From Planctomycetota bacterium (lineage in GTDB: Bacteria > Planctomycetota > J058), in assembly GCA_023954375.1 (NCBI GenBank), contig JAMLIC010000005.1, positions 243,676-307,675 of the forward strand: 64,000 nt of DNA. Reading direction: 5' to 3'. The notes below the pieces were generated by a model, which had not been told where the DNA came from, made no database searches, and saw nothing but the letters and a program-made list of their open reading frames with translations. Shown in pieces: positions 18,053 through 27,008 of the stretch. The translations under genes were made by a program, and so were the position numbers. Within the stretch, counting starts at the first letter, position 1, and every line of letters begins with the position of its first letter.

Positions 18053-18544
18053 TCACCGCTTCACGTGCGTCTCGACGGCCTGGAGCAGCGCTTCGAGGGA
18101 CAAGGGTTTACGCATGATCTGCACCACGTTGGCGCCCCGGAGCGCGGCCCGAGGCGCGTCGGCCCCGGTGGTGACGACCACGGGGAGGTCCGGGCCTCGT
18201 CGGCGCAACCAGGCCAGGACCTCGAACCCGTCCATCACGGGCATCATGAGGTCGAGGAGGACCAGGGCCGGCCGCGCACGTTGCAGGTGCTCGAGCGCCT
18301 GGCGTCCGTCGCCGGCGACGAGGACCTCGTGGCCCTCGTCGAGCAGGACCTGCTCGAGGACGTCACGGACGATGACCTCGTCCTCGACGATGAGGATCGG
18401 GCCGCCGCGCGAGCGTGACGGCGGCGCGGGGCGGATCCGGGGCAGCTGGAGGCGCGACGGAGGGCTCGCGGGGCGCGGCACACGCGCGCCCTCGGTCGAT
18501 GGACGCACCGAGCGTCCCCTCCCCCTCCCCGACTCCCGCCGCAC
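18053..18544 (-). CDS. Response regulator receiver with basic N-terminal extension
   Basis: The protein has 163 residues. The GTG at 18544 has GGGGGAGGG about 6 nt upstream, which supports this long start. Residues 1-47 are Arg/Pro/Ser-rich and probably disordered. The receiver then begins at ILIVEDE, with phospho-acceptor D98 in LLDLMMP and lysine K146 in MRKPLS. There is no effector domain. It is the first gene upstream of the KaiC-like ATPase and is separated from it by a possible terminator. Confidence 0.87.
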   Translation of the reverse strand: MRRESGRGRGRSVRPSTEGARVPRPASPPSRLQLPRIRPAPPSRSRGGPILIVEDEVIVRDVLEQVLLDEGHEVLVAGDGRQALEHLQRARPALVLLDLMMPVMDGFEVLAWLRRRGPDLPVVVTTGADAPRAALRGANVVQIMRKPLSLEALLQAVETHVKR

Positions 18545-18690
18545 GCACCCTCCCCCTTCGGCGTGGCGGCGCCAGCAAGTTCAGAGCCGGCAGACTCGGG
18601 ACTGTTCAGCGAGGGGTTACGTCCCCGCGGGTGCGGAAGACACCGCGCGCGGAGCGCGTCGCTCCGCGGGGAGTTCCGCGCCCCCGGGAT

Positions 18691-20274
18691 TCATCCCACC
18701 AGGAGCGAGCGCCGCCACAGGCCGCGCAGCTTGCCCGGCAGGACGCGCTCGAAGACCTCGCCGAGCTCCGCCGGGTCGGTCATCGGGGCGCCGTCCTTCG
18801 TCACCTCGAGGCGCTCGGCCTGCGCGGCCTCGACCAGCGCCGCGGCCAGCGCGGCGTGGTCGCGCGCGCCGTCGCAGGCGCGGAGGAGCTCGCGCTCGAG
18901 CCGGTCGAGCTCGTGCGGCTCGTGGCGCGCGTTGGTCACCACGAGGCCCGCCTCGGCGTGCAGGCGCGCGAGCGGATGGCCGCGCGGGCGCTCGGTCACG
19001 CGCTCGGCCACCGCGGGCTGGCGCGGGCGCAGCTCGAGGTGGTCGTCGGCGAACAGCTCGAGCACCTGCTCCGTCAGCCGCGCGCGCAGCGTGGTCGGGT
19101 CGCCCCCCTCGTCGCCCCCCTCGACGCCCCGAGCCGTGGCGGCCTCGAGCTCGTCCCAGGCGAGCGCGCGCGGCCAGGCGGCGTCGAGCGCCTCGAGCGC
19201 GGCCACGACCAGCGGCAGGTGCACGCGCACGACCTTGCCCGCCAGCGTCATGAACTCCGGCCCCGGCGGGGTGTCGGGCGGGGCCGGCGGGTCGTCCTCG
19301 CGCGGGGCGCGCCGCTCCGCGCGCGCGGCGACGAGGAAGCGCGTCACGTCCTCGGGCGCGGCGACGGCGCGCAGGGGGCGGTCCGCGCGCACGAGCATGC
19401 TGGTGCGGAAGGAGCGGTTGATGACGAAGTCGCGGTACTGCTCCACCTGCACGGCGGCGGGCGACCCGCGGCCCACGTCGTCGGCCAGCTCCGGGGAGAG
19501 CGTGCGGCGGGTCTCGCCGAGGCTCGCCTCGCCGAGGTAAGCCAGGCCCGCGGCCTCGGCGCGCTCGACGAACTGGTGCAGGTAGAGCGGCTCGTTCGTG
19601 GCCTCGAGGTGCTCGTGGAACAGGTAGGCGTCGGACTGCCGCCGCAGGAGCGAGAGCTCGTGCTCGAGCAGGGCGGCGTAGGGGCCGCGCGCGTCGGCGG
19701 CGTTCTTCGCCAGGTAGTCGAGCAGCCGCCGCGCCTGGGCCACGGCCGTCCGCGGCTCGTCGAACTGCCGGGCGTGGTAGCGCATCATGTCGCGGATCAT
19801 GCTGCGCATGCGCCAGCCGGGGAACGTGTTGTAGCTGACGTACGCCACCCCGTCCGGCGCGAGCTGCCGCCCGCACAGGCCGAGGATCGCGTCCTGGACG
19901 TGGCGCGGCACCCACGAGTAGACGCCGTGGCAGACCACGTAGTCGAACGTGCCCAGCCCGGGGCCGAGCTCGGCGATGTCGCCGTGCAGCAGCTCGCAGT
20001 TCTCGAGCCCCAGCGCGGCCACGACCGCCCGCCCCTCGTCGACCTGGCGGCGCGACGCATCGACGCCGACGCAGCGGGCGCCGGGCAGGTCGACCGCGAT
20101 CGGGATCAGGTTGCCGCCCGCCGCGCAGCCGACCTCGAGCACCCGCGCCCGCTCGACCGGCGCGGGTGAGAGGCCGGCGAGGCTCGCGAGCACGTGCAGC
20201 CGGTCGGGGTGGGTGAGCGCGAACGGGTAGCTCGGGTAGGGGAGCGCGTCGTACGAGTCGCCGGCGGTGGTCAC
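18691..20274 (-). CDS. Class I SAM methyltransferase with methyltransferase-regulatory domain
   Basis: The protein has 527 residues. The SAM-binding Rossmann domain (about 5-190) contains VLEVGCAAGGNLIP, CVGVDAS and the FDYVVCHGVYSWVP segment. It is followed by the regulatory domain typical of this protein family (QYRDFVINRSFRTSMLVR, about residues 280-300), and a winged-helix-like C-terminal part from about 370. The GTG start overlaps the UbiA stop (GTGA, 20274-20271), so it is made together with a prenyltransferase and a P450 and may methylate their product. Related proteins are annotated as protein or small-molecule methyltransferases; the substrate is unknown. Confidence 0.87.
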   Translation of the reverse strand: MTTAGDSYDALPYPSYPFALTHPDRLHVLASLAGLSPAPVERARVLEVGCAAGGNLIPIAVDLPGARCVGVDASRRQVDEGRAVVAALGLENCELLHGDIAELGPGLGTFDYVVCHGVYSWVPRHVQDAILGLCGRQLAPDGVAYVSYNTFPGWRMRSMIRDMMRYHARQFDEPRTAVAQARRLLDYLAKNAADARGPYAALLEHELSLLRRQSDAYLFHEHLEATNEPLYLHQFVERAEAAGLAYLGEASLGETRRTLSPELADDVGRGSPAAVQVEQYRDFVINRSFRTSMLVRADRPLRAVAAPEDVTRFLVAARAERRAPREDDPPAPPDTPPGPEFMTLAGKVVRVHLPLVVAALEALDAAWPRALAWDELEAATARGVEGGDEGGDPTTLRARLTEQVLELFADDHLELRPRQPAVAERVTERPRGHPLARLHAEAGLVVTNARHEPHELDRLERELLRACDGARDHAALAAALVEAAQAERLEVTKDGAPMTDPAELGEVFERVLPGKLRGLWRRSLLVG

Positions 20275-21218
20275 GCCCCCCAGGATACGCCCCGCGCCCA
20301 CACCAGCGCGGCCACGAGCCCCACGTTGGCGACGAGGGCGTAGCCCTCGACGAGGGGGCGCAGCCGGGCGGCCCGCGCCGGCGTCGGCCGGAGCGACAGG
20401 CGCAGCGCCGCGCCGGCGACGCCGAGCGCCGCGGCGCCGATCACGCCGGGCGCGGCCGGGCCGAGGTCGGCGGCCCAGGCCACCCCCGCGAGGCAGGCGG
20501 CCGAGAGGAGGACGAAGCCCCCCGGGACGAGCGCCGCCGCGCGCAGGCCGAGCACCTTCGAGTAGGTCTGGTAGTCGGTCTCCTCCTCCGGCGTGCGCAG
20601 CTTGCGGCTCGTCTCCCAGGCGGCGACCGGCGTCCACAGCCCGACCAGGAGCGGCGCCGTCCACGGCCCCAGGGCGTCCACGCCGCGCGCGCCGGCGAAG
20701 GCGGCCACGACCACGGCGGAGATCGCCAGCGACAGCGGGTTGTGCGTGACGAACGCCAGGAGGATGTTCGTCGAGATCGGCGGCCAGAAGAACCAGCGCG
20801 ACGAGAGCCAGCAGAGGCCGAGCGCCGCGGCGAAGACCCCGAGCGCCAGCGGGTCGCGGAGCGCGAGGGCCGCCGCGACCATGAGGACGAGCGTGATGTT
20901 CCGGAGGAGGACGAGGTCGCCCTCCTGCACCGCCCCCGTGACGATCGGGCGGTCCTTGTAGCGGGGGTCGCCGGCGCGGCCGAGGCGCAGGTCCGTCTCG
21001 ACGTCCTTGAGCTCGTCGTAGACGCGCAGGAGGAGCATGAACAGGAGCACCAGCGCGGCGCAGAGCGCGGCGCGCGGGCCGAAGCGCAGGGTCGCGTCGC
21101 CGGCGAGCGCCTGCAGGGCGCCGTCGATGCACAGGACGTTCACGATCGCCGAGGGGACCATGAAGGCCGGCGGGAACATCACCGGCAGCCAGGCGGCGAG
21201 GCGTCGGGCCGCGCTCAT
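20271..21218 (-). CDS. UbiA-family membrane prenyltransferase
   Basis: A 315-residue integral membrane protein with about eight hydrophobic helices. The first acidic motif is RVYDELKDVETD (near residue 70), matching the UbiA NDxxD-type diphosphate site although the first Asn is replaced. The second is LRTPEEETDYQTYSK on a later cytoplasmic loop. These bind Mg-diphosphate of an isoprenoid donor. The ATG overlaps the P450 stop (ATGA, 21218-21215) and the TGA overlaps the methyltransferase GTG. The acceptor could be a quinone, lipid or secondary metabolite. No menaquinone or ubiquinone genes are nearby. Confidence 0.85.
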   Translation of the reverse strand: MSAARRLAAWLPVMFPPAFMVPSAIVNVLCIDGALQALAGDATLRFGPRAALCAALVLLFMLLLRVYDELKDVETDLRLGRAGDPRYKDRPIVTGAVQEGDLVLLRNITLVLMVAAALALRDPLALGVFAAALGLCWLSSRWFFWPPISTNILLAFVTHNPLSLAISAVVVAAFAGARGVDALGPWTAPLLVGLWTPVAAWETSRKLRTPEEETDYQTYSKVLGLRAAALVPGGFVLLSAACLAGVAWAADLGPAAPGVIGAAALGVAGAALRLSLRPTPARAARLRPLVEGYALVANVGLVAALVWARGVSWGA

Positions 21219-22531
21219 CGGTCCTCCAGGGTCACGGGGGCCCCGCCGGCCGGCGTGAGCACGATCGCGTGGCGCGCGGCGCGGCCCGTGAAGGGCGCGG
21301 CCGGGCGCAGCCGGACGGCCTGCAGCAGCGTGGCGAGGATCAGCTTCATCTCGAACAGCGCGAAGGCCATCCCGATGCACACCCGCGCGCCGCCGCCGAA
21401 GGGGAAGAAGGACCGCGGCGGCGGGCGCCCGCCGAGGAAGCGCTCCGGGCGGAAGGCGTGCGGGTCGGGGAAGACCTCGGGGTCGCGCTGCGCCAGCCAG
21501 ATGCAGGGCGCGACGCGCGTGTCGGCGGGGAGGTCGTGGCCCGCGACGCGCGCGGGCGCCGCGAGCTGCCGCACGGCGATCGGCACGGGCGGGTCGAGGC
21601 GCAGGGCCTCCTGCACGACGGCGTCGAGGAAGGGCAGGCGCGGGAGGTGCTCGGCCGAGGGGTCGGCCCCGCCGACGACCTCGCGCAGCTCATCGGTCAC
21701 CCGCGCCAGGGCCGCGGGCGCCGCGAGCAGGCGGACGAGGGTCCAGGCCAGGCCCGTGGCGGTCGTCTCGTGGCCGGCGCCGAGCAGCGTGAGCAGCTCG
21801 TCGCGCAGCTCCTCGTCGGTGAGCGGCTCGCCCCGGGCCTCGCTCTCCGCGATGAGGCGGGCGAGGATGTCCTCGCCGCCGGCGCGGCGGGCGCGGGCGA
21901 TCGCGTCGAGGAGGATCGCGTCGAGCTCGGCCCGGCAGCGCACGAAGCGGCCCCAGGGGCTCCACGGCCCGAGGTCGAGGCGCAGGAAGGGCACGAACGC
22001 CAGGAGCGCCGACGCGCGGCCGGTGAGCCGGGCGACGAGGCCGGTCAGCCTGGCCATCGTGGCCGGGTCGGTCACGCCGAAGACGGCCTCGAAGATCGCG
22101 TCGAGCGTGAGCGCCTGGAGGGCCGCCGCGAGCGAGAGCGGCCGGCCGCGCGGCCAGCGCGCCACGTGGCGGCGCGTGAGCGCCACGAGCAGCGGGCCGT
22201 AGGCGCGCATGCGCTCGCCGGCGAAGGGCGGCACGAGGAGCCGGCGGTGGCGGCGGTGCTCGGGGCCGTCCAGGGCGAAGAGCGAGTGGCGGCCCATGAA
22301 GCGGGCGAAGGCGGCGTTCGCGCGGCCGGCGAGGAGCAGGTCGGGGTCGGCGGTGAACACCTCCCGCACGTGCTCGGGGCGGGTCACGAACACGAAGTCG
22401 CGCCCGCCCACGAAGCGCAGCCGGAACGTCGGGCCGTAGGCCGCGCGGCAGCTCGTCATGAGCCGGACCGGCCGGCGCACCCAGGCCAGCGTCTGCAGGA
22501 GCGCCGACGACGACGGGCCGGGCGGGAGCAC
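21215..22531 (-). CDS. Cytochrome P450
   Basis: A 438-residue cytosolic-type P450 with all landmarks: I-helix GAGHETTA, K-helix ExxR in QEALRLDPP, the PERF motif (FRPERFLGG) and haem-thiolate loop FPFGGGARVCIG. The N-terminus LPPGP resembles CYP110-like bacterial enzymes, which oxidise fatty acids or terpenoids. It needs ferredoxin/reductase partners that are not in the window. It is the first gene of a three-gene coupled unit with UbiA and a methyltransferase. The GTG at 22531 has no Shine-Dalgarno site, but a TATACT box lies 6 nt upstream. Confidence 0.95.
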   Translation of the reverse strand: MLPPGPSSSALLQTLAWVRRPVRLMTSCRAAYGPTFRLRFVGGRDFVFVTRPEHVREVFTADPDLLLAGRANAAFARFMGRHSLFALDGPEHRRHRRLLVPPFAGERMRAYGPLLVALTRRHVARWPRGRPLSLAAALQALTLDAIFEAVFGVTDPATMARLTGLVARLTGRASALLAFVPFLRLDLGPWSPWGRFVRCRAELDAILLDAIARARRAGGEDILARLIAESEARGEPLTDEELRDELLTLLGAGHETTATGLAWTLVRLLAAPAALARVTDELREVVGGADPSAEHLPRLPFLDAVVQEALRLDPPVPIAVRQLAAPARVAGHDLPADTRVAPCIWLAQRDPEVFPDPHAFRPERFLGGRPPPRSFFPFGGGARVCIGMAFALFEMKLILATLLQAVRLRPAAPFTGRAARHAIVLTPAGGAPVTLEDR

Positions 22532-22537
22532 GCGAGG

Positions 22538-22543
22538 AGTATA
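22538..22543 (-). promoter_or_regulatory. -10 box TATACT, leaderless start of the P450 operon
   Basis: TATACT (22543-22538) matches the -10 consensus at five of six bases and ends 6 nt before the GTG at 22531. The bases between are CCTCGC, with no ribosome site. This is the strongest of the eight leaderless candidates. Confidence 0.55.
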
Positions 22544-22564
22544 GAGGAGCGGGGGGCGGGGCGC

Positions 22565-25051
22565 TCAGGCCCCCGCGAGCGCCTGGAGCGCCCGCAGGAG
22601 CTCGTCGGCCTGCACGGGCTTGGTCAGCGCCCGGTCGAAGCCGGCGGCCGTCACGCGGTCGGCGTGGTCCGGATCGCCGTAGCCGGAGAGGGCCAGCAGG
22701 GCCACCTCGCGCGTGGCCGGGTCGGCGCGCAGCGTCCGGGCCAGCTCGTAGCCGTCGAGCCCCGGGAGGCCGATGTCGCAGACCACCACGTCGGGCACGA
22801 GGCGCCGGGCGGCCTCGAGGCCCTCGGGGCCGGTGTGGGCCAGCGTCACGCGATGCCCGCTGAGCTCGAGCAGGTCCTTGAGCACCTCCGCCGCGTCGAT
22901 CGAGTCCTCGACGAGCAGCACCTGCAGCCCCGCGGCGCGCCCGTGCGGCAGGCGGCCGCTCGAGGCGCGCCGGCGCTCGTCCTCGGCGGCGAGCGGGACG
23001 CTGACGACGAACTCGGCGCCGCGCCCCTCCCCCTCGCTCGTGGCCGAGACCTCGCCCCCGTGCAGCTCGACGAGCCCCTTCACCACGGTCAGGCCGAGCC
23101 CCAGGCCGCCCTCGCTCCTGGCGAGCGACTGCTCGGCCTGCGCGAAGGGGAGGAACAGCCGCTGCAGCACGTCGGGCGCGATCCCGACGCCGGTGTCGCG
23201 GACGGCCACGCGCGCGCGCTCGTCGTCGGCGGCGACCTCGACCGAGACGGTCCCGCCGGCGCGCGTGAACTTGGCCGCGTTCGCCAGCAGGTTGCCGACG
23301 ACCTGCACCAGGCGGGTCCGGTCGCCCGAGACCAGGACCGGGCCCGGCGGCGTGGTCACGGTCAACGTCACAGCGGCGGCCTCGAACGTGGGCCGCCGGT
23401 CCTCGGCCACCTCGCGGCACAGCTCGGACAGGTCCAGCCGCTCGAGGGCGAGCTGCAGCTTGCCGTGGGTGAGCCGGGCGGCATCGAGGAGGTCGTCGAC
23501 GAGGCGCCGGAGGTGGCTCGCCTGGCGGCGGATCATCTCGCGGTAGCGCGCCACCTTCGGCAGGTCCGCCTCGTGGCGCCGCATGAGCTCGACGCCCGTG
23601 ACGATCGGCGTGAGCGGGCCGCGGAGCTCGTGCGCCAGGACGCCGAGGAACTCGTTGCGGCGCTCGGCCTCGGCCAGGCGCGAGAAGGTCGCCGCCAGGG
23701 CCAGCGCCTGCCCCATGTAGGCCCCGAGCGCGCGGCCGAACGCGAGCAGGTCCTGCCGCGTGATGTCGGCCAGGTCGGAGCCGAGGAACAGGACCCCCAG
23801 GCGCAGCCCGCCGCCCACCAGCGGGACGAGCAGCGCGGAGGTGACGCCCGCCCGGGCGAGCAGCTCGTCGGCCGCCCGGCCGCCGTCCGGGGCGAGCACC
23901 ATGGCGCGCTCCTCGCGGACGACCGCCTCGAGCAGGTCGAGCCGGCCGAACGCCTGCGCCAGGTCCGCCTCCTGCGCGGCGTCGAACCCCGCCCGCTCCG
24001 TGAGCGCCAGCCGGGCCTCCGGGTCGACGCGGAACACCGCGCCCTTCGACACGCCGCTCGCCTCGAGGCTCCGCGTGAGGAGCTCCCGCAGCGCCGCGTC
24101 CACGTCGGCGGCCCGGGCGAGCGTCTCGGCGACGACGTCGAGCATGACGAGCTGCCGGGCCTGGTTGCGGCAGCGCTGCGCCAGCGCGGCGTTGATCGTC
24201 ACCTGCCGGTCGAGCTGCCGCAGCAGCCGCCGCTCCCGCTCCTCGCGCACGGCGGCGAGCGTCGTCTCGACGGGCGGCGGGGTCCAGCCGCGCTCGGTGA
24301 GCGCGCAGGCCTCCGTCACGAGGCGCGGGTAGCCGCCGCCGCGCACCACGAGCGCCGACGCCCCGACCTGCCGCGCCGCCTCGGCGTCGGCCCCGTCGGC
24401 GACGGGCGTGAGGAGGAGCACCGGCGTCGCGGCGAGCGCCGGGTCGAGGCGCAGGGCGAGGCACAGCTCGAACCCGTCCGCCCCGGCCGCCGCGACGTGG
24501 GCCACGACCAGCGCCGGCGGGCGCGCCCGCGCCGCCGCGAGGGCGGCGGCGCCGCCGGCCACGGCGACGACCTCGAAGCCCGCGTGGGCGAGATGCTGCA
24601 CGCCCAGGCGCCGCTGCACGGGGTCCTCCTCGACGAGCAGCACGAGCCCGCTCCCGCGGCACGGCGAGGCGACCCCGGGCGCGGGCGGCAGGTGCGCGCG
24701 CAGCGTCTCCACGAGGTGCTCCGCGCCGACCGGCTTGACCAGGAAGGCGTCGACGCCCGCCGGGAACTGGGCCGGGTCCTCGATCATCGGGTACCACCCG
24801 GTGATCGCGACGATCGGCACCTCCTGCATCCCGGGCACCGACCGAAGCAGGCGCGCGGCCTCGCTCCCCTCGGCGTCGGGCAGCAGGAGGTCGAGCAGGA
24901 CGACGTCGGGCAGGCGCGCCGTCGCGGCCGCGACCGCCTCCCCGGCCGACGCCACCTCGCGGGCCGTGAACCCCTCGCGGCGCATCGCGTCGGCGTAGAA
25001 GCGCCGGGTCGCGGCGCTGTCCTCCACGATGAGCAGGTCCGGGGCGCGCAT
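22565..25051 (-). CDS. Hybrid histidine kinase REC-REC*-GAF-HisKA-HATPase-REC
   Basis: The protein has 828 residues and no membrane segment. The first receiver (1-120) has D54 in LLDLLLP. A second receiver-like domain (about 130-250) has lost its phospho-acceptor (VVAHVAAAG, His at the Asp position) and is likely a dimer or docking module. A coiled region and a GAF domain (about 310-450) follow. The HisKA box is GVLAHELRGPL, and the HATPase has N-box NLLANAAKF with DTGVGIA and GLGLGL. The C-terminal receiver has VVCDIGLPGLDG. The ATG overlaps the stop of the upstream kinase (ATGA, 25051), so two kinases are produced together, perhaps as one phosphorelay. Confidence 0.92.
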   Translation of the reverse strand: MRAPDLLIVEDSAATRRFYADAMRREGFTAREVASAGEAVAAATARLPDVVLLDLLLPDAEGSEAARLLRSVPGMQEVPIVAITGWYPMIEDPAQFPAGVDAFLVKPVGAEHLVETLRAHLPPAPGVASPCRGSGLVLLVEEDPVQRRLGVQHLAHAGFEVVAVAGGAAALAAARARPPALVVAHVAAAGADGFELCLALRLDPALAATPVLLLTPVADGADAEAARQVGASALVVRGGGYPRLVTEACALTERGWTPPPVETTLAAVREERERRLLRQLDRQVTINAALAQRCRNQARQLVMLDVVAETLARAADVDAALRELLTRSLEASGVSKGAVFRVDPEARLALTERAGFDAAQEADLAQAFGRLDLLEAVVREERAMVLAPDGGRAADELLARAGVTSALLVPLVGGGLRLGVLFLGSDLADITRQDLLAFGRALGAYMGQALALAATFSRLAEAERRNEFLGVLAHELRGPLTPIVTGVELMRRHEADLPKVARYREMIRRQASHLRRLVDDLLDAARLTHGKLQLALERLDLSELCREVAEDRRPTFEAAAVTLTVTTPPGPVLVSGDRTRLVQVVGNLLANAAKFTRAGGTVSVEVAADDERARVAVRDTGVGIAPDVLQRLFLPFAQAEQSLARSEGGLGLGLTVVKGLVELHGGEVSATSEGEGRGAEFVVSVPLAAEDERRRASSGRLPHGRAAGLQVLLVEDSIDAAEVLKDLLELSGHRVTLAHTGPEGLEAARRLVPDVVVCDIGLPGLDGYELARTLRADPATREVALLALSGYGDPDHADRVTAAGFDRALTKPVQADELLRALQALAGA

Positions 25052-26457
25052 CACGGCCGGCGCCTCGGCAGCCGGAGCCAGAAGCGGCTCCCCACGCCCG
25101 GCGTGCTGTCGGCGCCCACGACCCCGCCGTGCGCCTGCACGACCTCGCGCACGATCATGAGCCCCAGGCCGGACCCGGCCACCGGGTGCTGCGGGTCGAC
25201 CTCGCGCACGAACCGGTCGAAGACCGTGGCCAGGGCCTCGGGCGCGATCCCGCGCCCGGTGTCCTGGACGGCCACCTCGACCGCGTCGTCGAGGACGGCG
25301 ACGCGCGTGCCGACCGTCCCCCCCGCCGGCGTGAACTTGATCGCGTTGGCGACCAGGTTCGAGACCACCTGCCGCAGCCGGCGCGGGTCGCCGCTCACCA
25401 GGGCCGGGGCGCCCGGCCGGGTCGGCGTCCACGCGAGCCGGTGGAGGTCGAGGAGCGGCGTGAACTCGTCCACGACCTCGTCGACCACCGCGCCGAGGTC
25501 GACCTCCTCGCGGCGCAGGGCCATGGGGACGCCCTGCAGGCGGGCGAGGTCGAGGAAGTCGTTGATCATGCCCACGAGGCCGCGGAGGGTCCCGTCGACG
25601 CGGCGGACCTGCTCGACGAGCTGCGGGGCGAGCGCGCCGAACCTCCCCCTCAGCACCAGGTCCAGGCGCAGGAGCGCGGCGGACAGGGGCGAGCGCAGGT
25701 CGTGGGCCATGATCGCGTAGAAGTCGAGCCGCCGCGCGTGCGCTCGCCGCGTCTCCGTCACGTCGCGCAGGATGATGGTCGTGTTCACGGTGCCTGCAAC
25801 CGGGGCCGACCGCAGCGCCGGCTCGAAGAGGCGCTCCCCCAGGCGGACGTCGGGCAGCGGGAAGAGGCTCTCGCCCGGGCCCACGTTGATGTTATCACGC
25901 GGCAGGTCGGGGATGACCTCGGCGATCGGTCGGCCGAGCACGTCGCCCAGGACCGCGCGGGCCTCGTCGTTCTGGAAGGTGACGCGCCCCTCGGGGTCGA
26001 CGGCCAGGATCGCGTCGGGCGCCCGCTGGAGCAGCGTCTGCGCGAGCGCCTCCGCCGCCTCGGCCCGCTCGCGGAGCGCCTTCGACCTGACGAGCGCCCC
26101 GACCCGCGCGCGGAGCTCGTCGCCGTGGAAGGGCTTGGCCACGAAGTCGTTGGCGCCCGCCGCCAGCCCCTCCACCACCTGCTGCGTCTCGGCGCGCGCG
26201 GTGAGGAGCAGGAGGCCCAGCTCGCGCAGGTGCGGCCCGCCGGCGCGCACGAACTGGCACACGTCGACGCCCGACACCCCGGGCATGACCCAGTCGAGGA
26301 CGATCACGTCGGGGAGCGCGCCGTGAGCGAGCCGCTCGAGCGCGTCCGACCCGTCCGTGAACACCTCGGTGTCGTGCTCCGGCTCGAGCACGCGGCGCAC
26401 GCGCTCGGCGTCGACCGGGCTGTCGTCGACGATCCAGACCTTCCGCCGGTCGCTCAC
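25051..26457 (-). CDS. Cytoplasmic histidine kinase REC-PAS-HisKA-HATPase
   Basis: The protein has 468 residues from GTG 26457, with GAGGG 6 nt upstream and a TATACC box (26485-26480) as likely -10. The N-terminal receiver has D55 in IVLDWVMPG and lysine in VAKPFHG. A coiled segment leads to a PAS domain (about 140-240, LQRAPDAILAVDPEG), then HisKA with MAHDLRSPLS, and HATPase with N-box NLVANAIKF, DTGRGIA and GSGLGLMI. No membrane segment is seen, so input comes through the receiver and PAS. It forms a coupled pair with the downstream hybrid kinase. Confidence 0.93.
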   Translation of the reverse strand: MSDRRKVWIVDDSPVDAERVRRVLEPEHDTEVFTDGSDALERLAHGALPDVIVLDWVMPGVSGVDVCQFVRAGGPHLRELGLLLLTARAETQQVVEGLAAGANDFVAKPFHGDELRARVGALVRSKALRERAEAAEALAQTLLQRAPDAILAVDPEGRVTFQNDEARAVLGDVLGRPIAEVIPDLPRDNINVGPGESLFPLPDVRLGERLFEPALRSAPVAGTVNTTIILRDVTETRRAHARRLDFYAIMAHDLRSPLSAALLRLDLVLRGRFGALAPQLVEQVRRVDGTLRGLVGMINDFLDLARLQGVPMALRREEVDLGAVVDEVVDEFTPLLDLHRLAWTPTRPGAPALVSGDPRRLRQVVSNLVANAIKFTPAGGTVGTRVAVLDDAVEVAVQDTGRGIAPEALATVFDRFVREVDPQHPVAGSGLGLMIVREVVQAHGGVVGADSTPGVGSRFWLRLPRRRP

Positions 26458-26590
26458 CTGCGCGCCCTCACGTCGTGTCGGTATACCCCCTGTCGCGCAG
26501 GGGGCGGCCCGGCGCGCCGCGCGGTGACGTGCGCGCGTGGCGGCGCGGGAACGTGGGGCTCTCCTGGGCGCCGCCGCGCGCGCGAGGCGC

Positions 26591-26620
26591 TACAAACGAG
26601 GCGCCTCCGCAGGAGGGCGC
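26591..26620 (+). promoter_or_regulatory. -10 box and ribosome-site hairpin upstream of che operon 2
   Basis: TACAAA (26591-26596) is a rare AT-rich hexamer here and a likely -10. Immediately after it GCGCCTCC-GCA-GGAGGGCGC (26601-26620) can fold on itself with one bulged G, covering the AGGAGG ribosome site of the ATG at 26622. Confidence 0.42.
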
Positions 26621-26621
26621 G

Positions 26622-27008
26622 ATGGAGCTCCTCGTCGTCGACGACAGCAAGGTGATGCGGGAGATGATCGTCGCCTGCCTGCGCGGGCAGGCCGGGCTCG
26701 CGTTCACCCACGCCTCCAGCGGGCTCGAGGCGATCGAGCGCCTGTCGCTCAGGCCCTTCGCCCTCATGCTCCTCGACCTCAACATGCCCGACATCGGCGG
26801 CTTCGAGGTGCTCGAGTTCGTCCGCGGCCACGAGCGGCTGAAGGACCTGCCGATCATCGTCATCACCACGCGGGGCGACGAGGCCTCGCGCAGCCGCGCG
26901 CTCGCCGCGGGCGCGACGCGGTTCATGACCAAGCCGTTCTCGCCCGAGGAGCTCCTGACCGAGGTGCGCGCCCTCCTGGGGGTCGACCGGCAGGGCGGCC
27001 CCGCGTGA
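26622..27008 (+). CDS. cheY: CheY-like receiver, first gene of che operon 2
   Basis: A 128-residue receiver. AGGAGG lies 6 nt before the ATG. VVDDSK begins the acidic pocket, phospho-acceptor D52 is in LLDLNMP, the switch threonine is in VITTRG and the lysine in FMTKPFS. Its TGA overlaps the cheA GTG (GTGA, 27005-27008). It leads the operon, the reverse of operon 1 where cheY follows the receptor. Confidence 0.93.
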   Translation: MELLVVDDSKVMREMIVACLRGQAGLAFTHASSGLEAIERLSLRPFALMLLDLNMPDIGGFEVLEFVRGHERLKDLPIIVITTRGDEASRSRALAAGATRFMTKPFSPEELLTEVRALLGVDRQGGPA

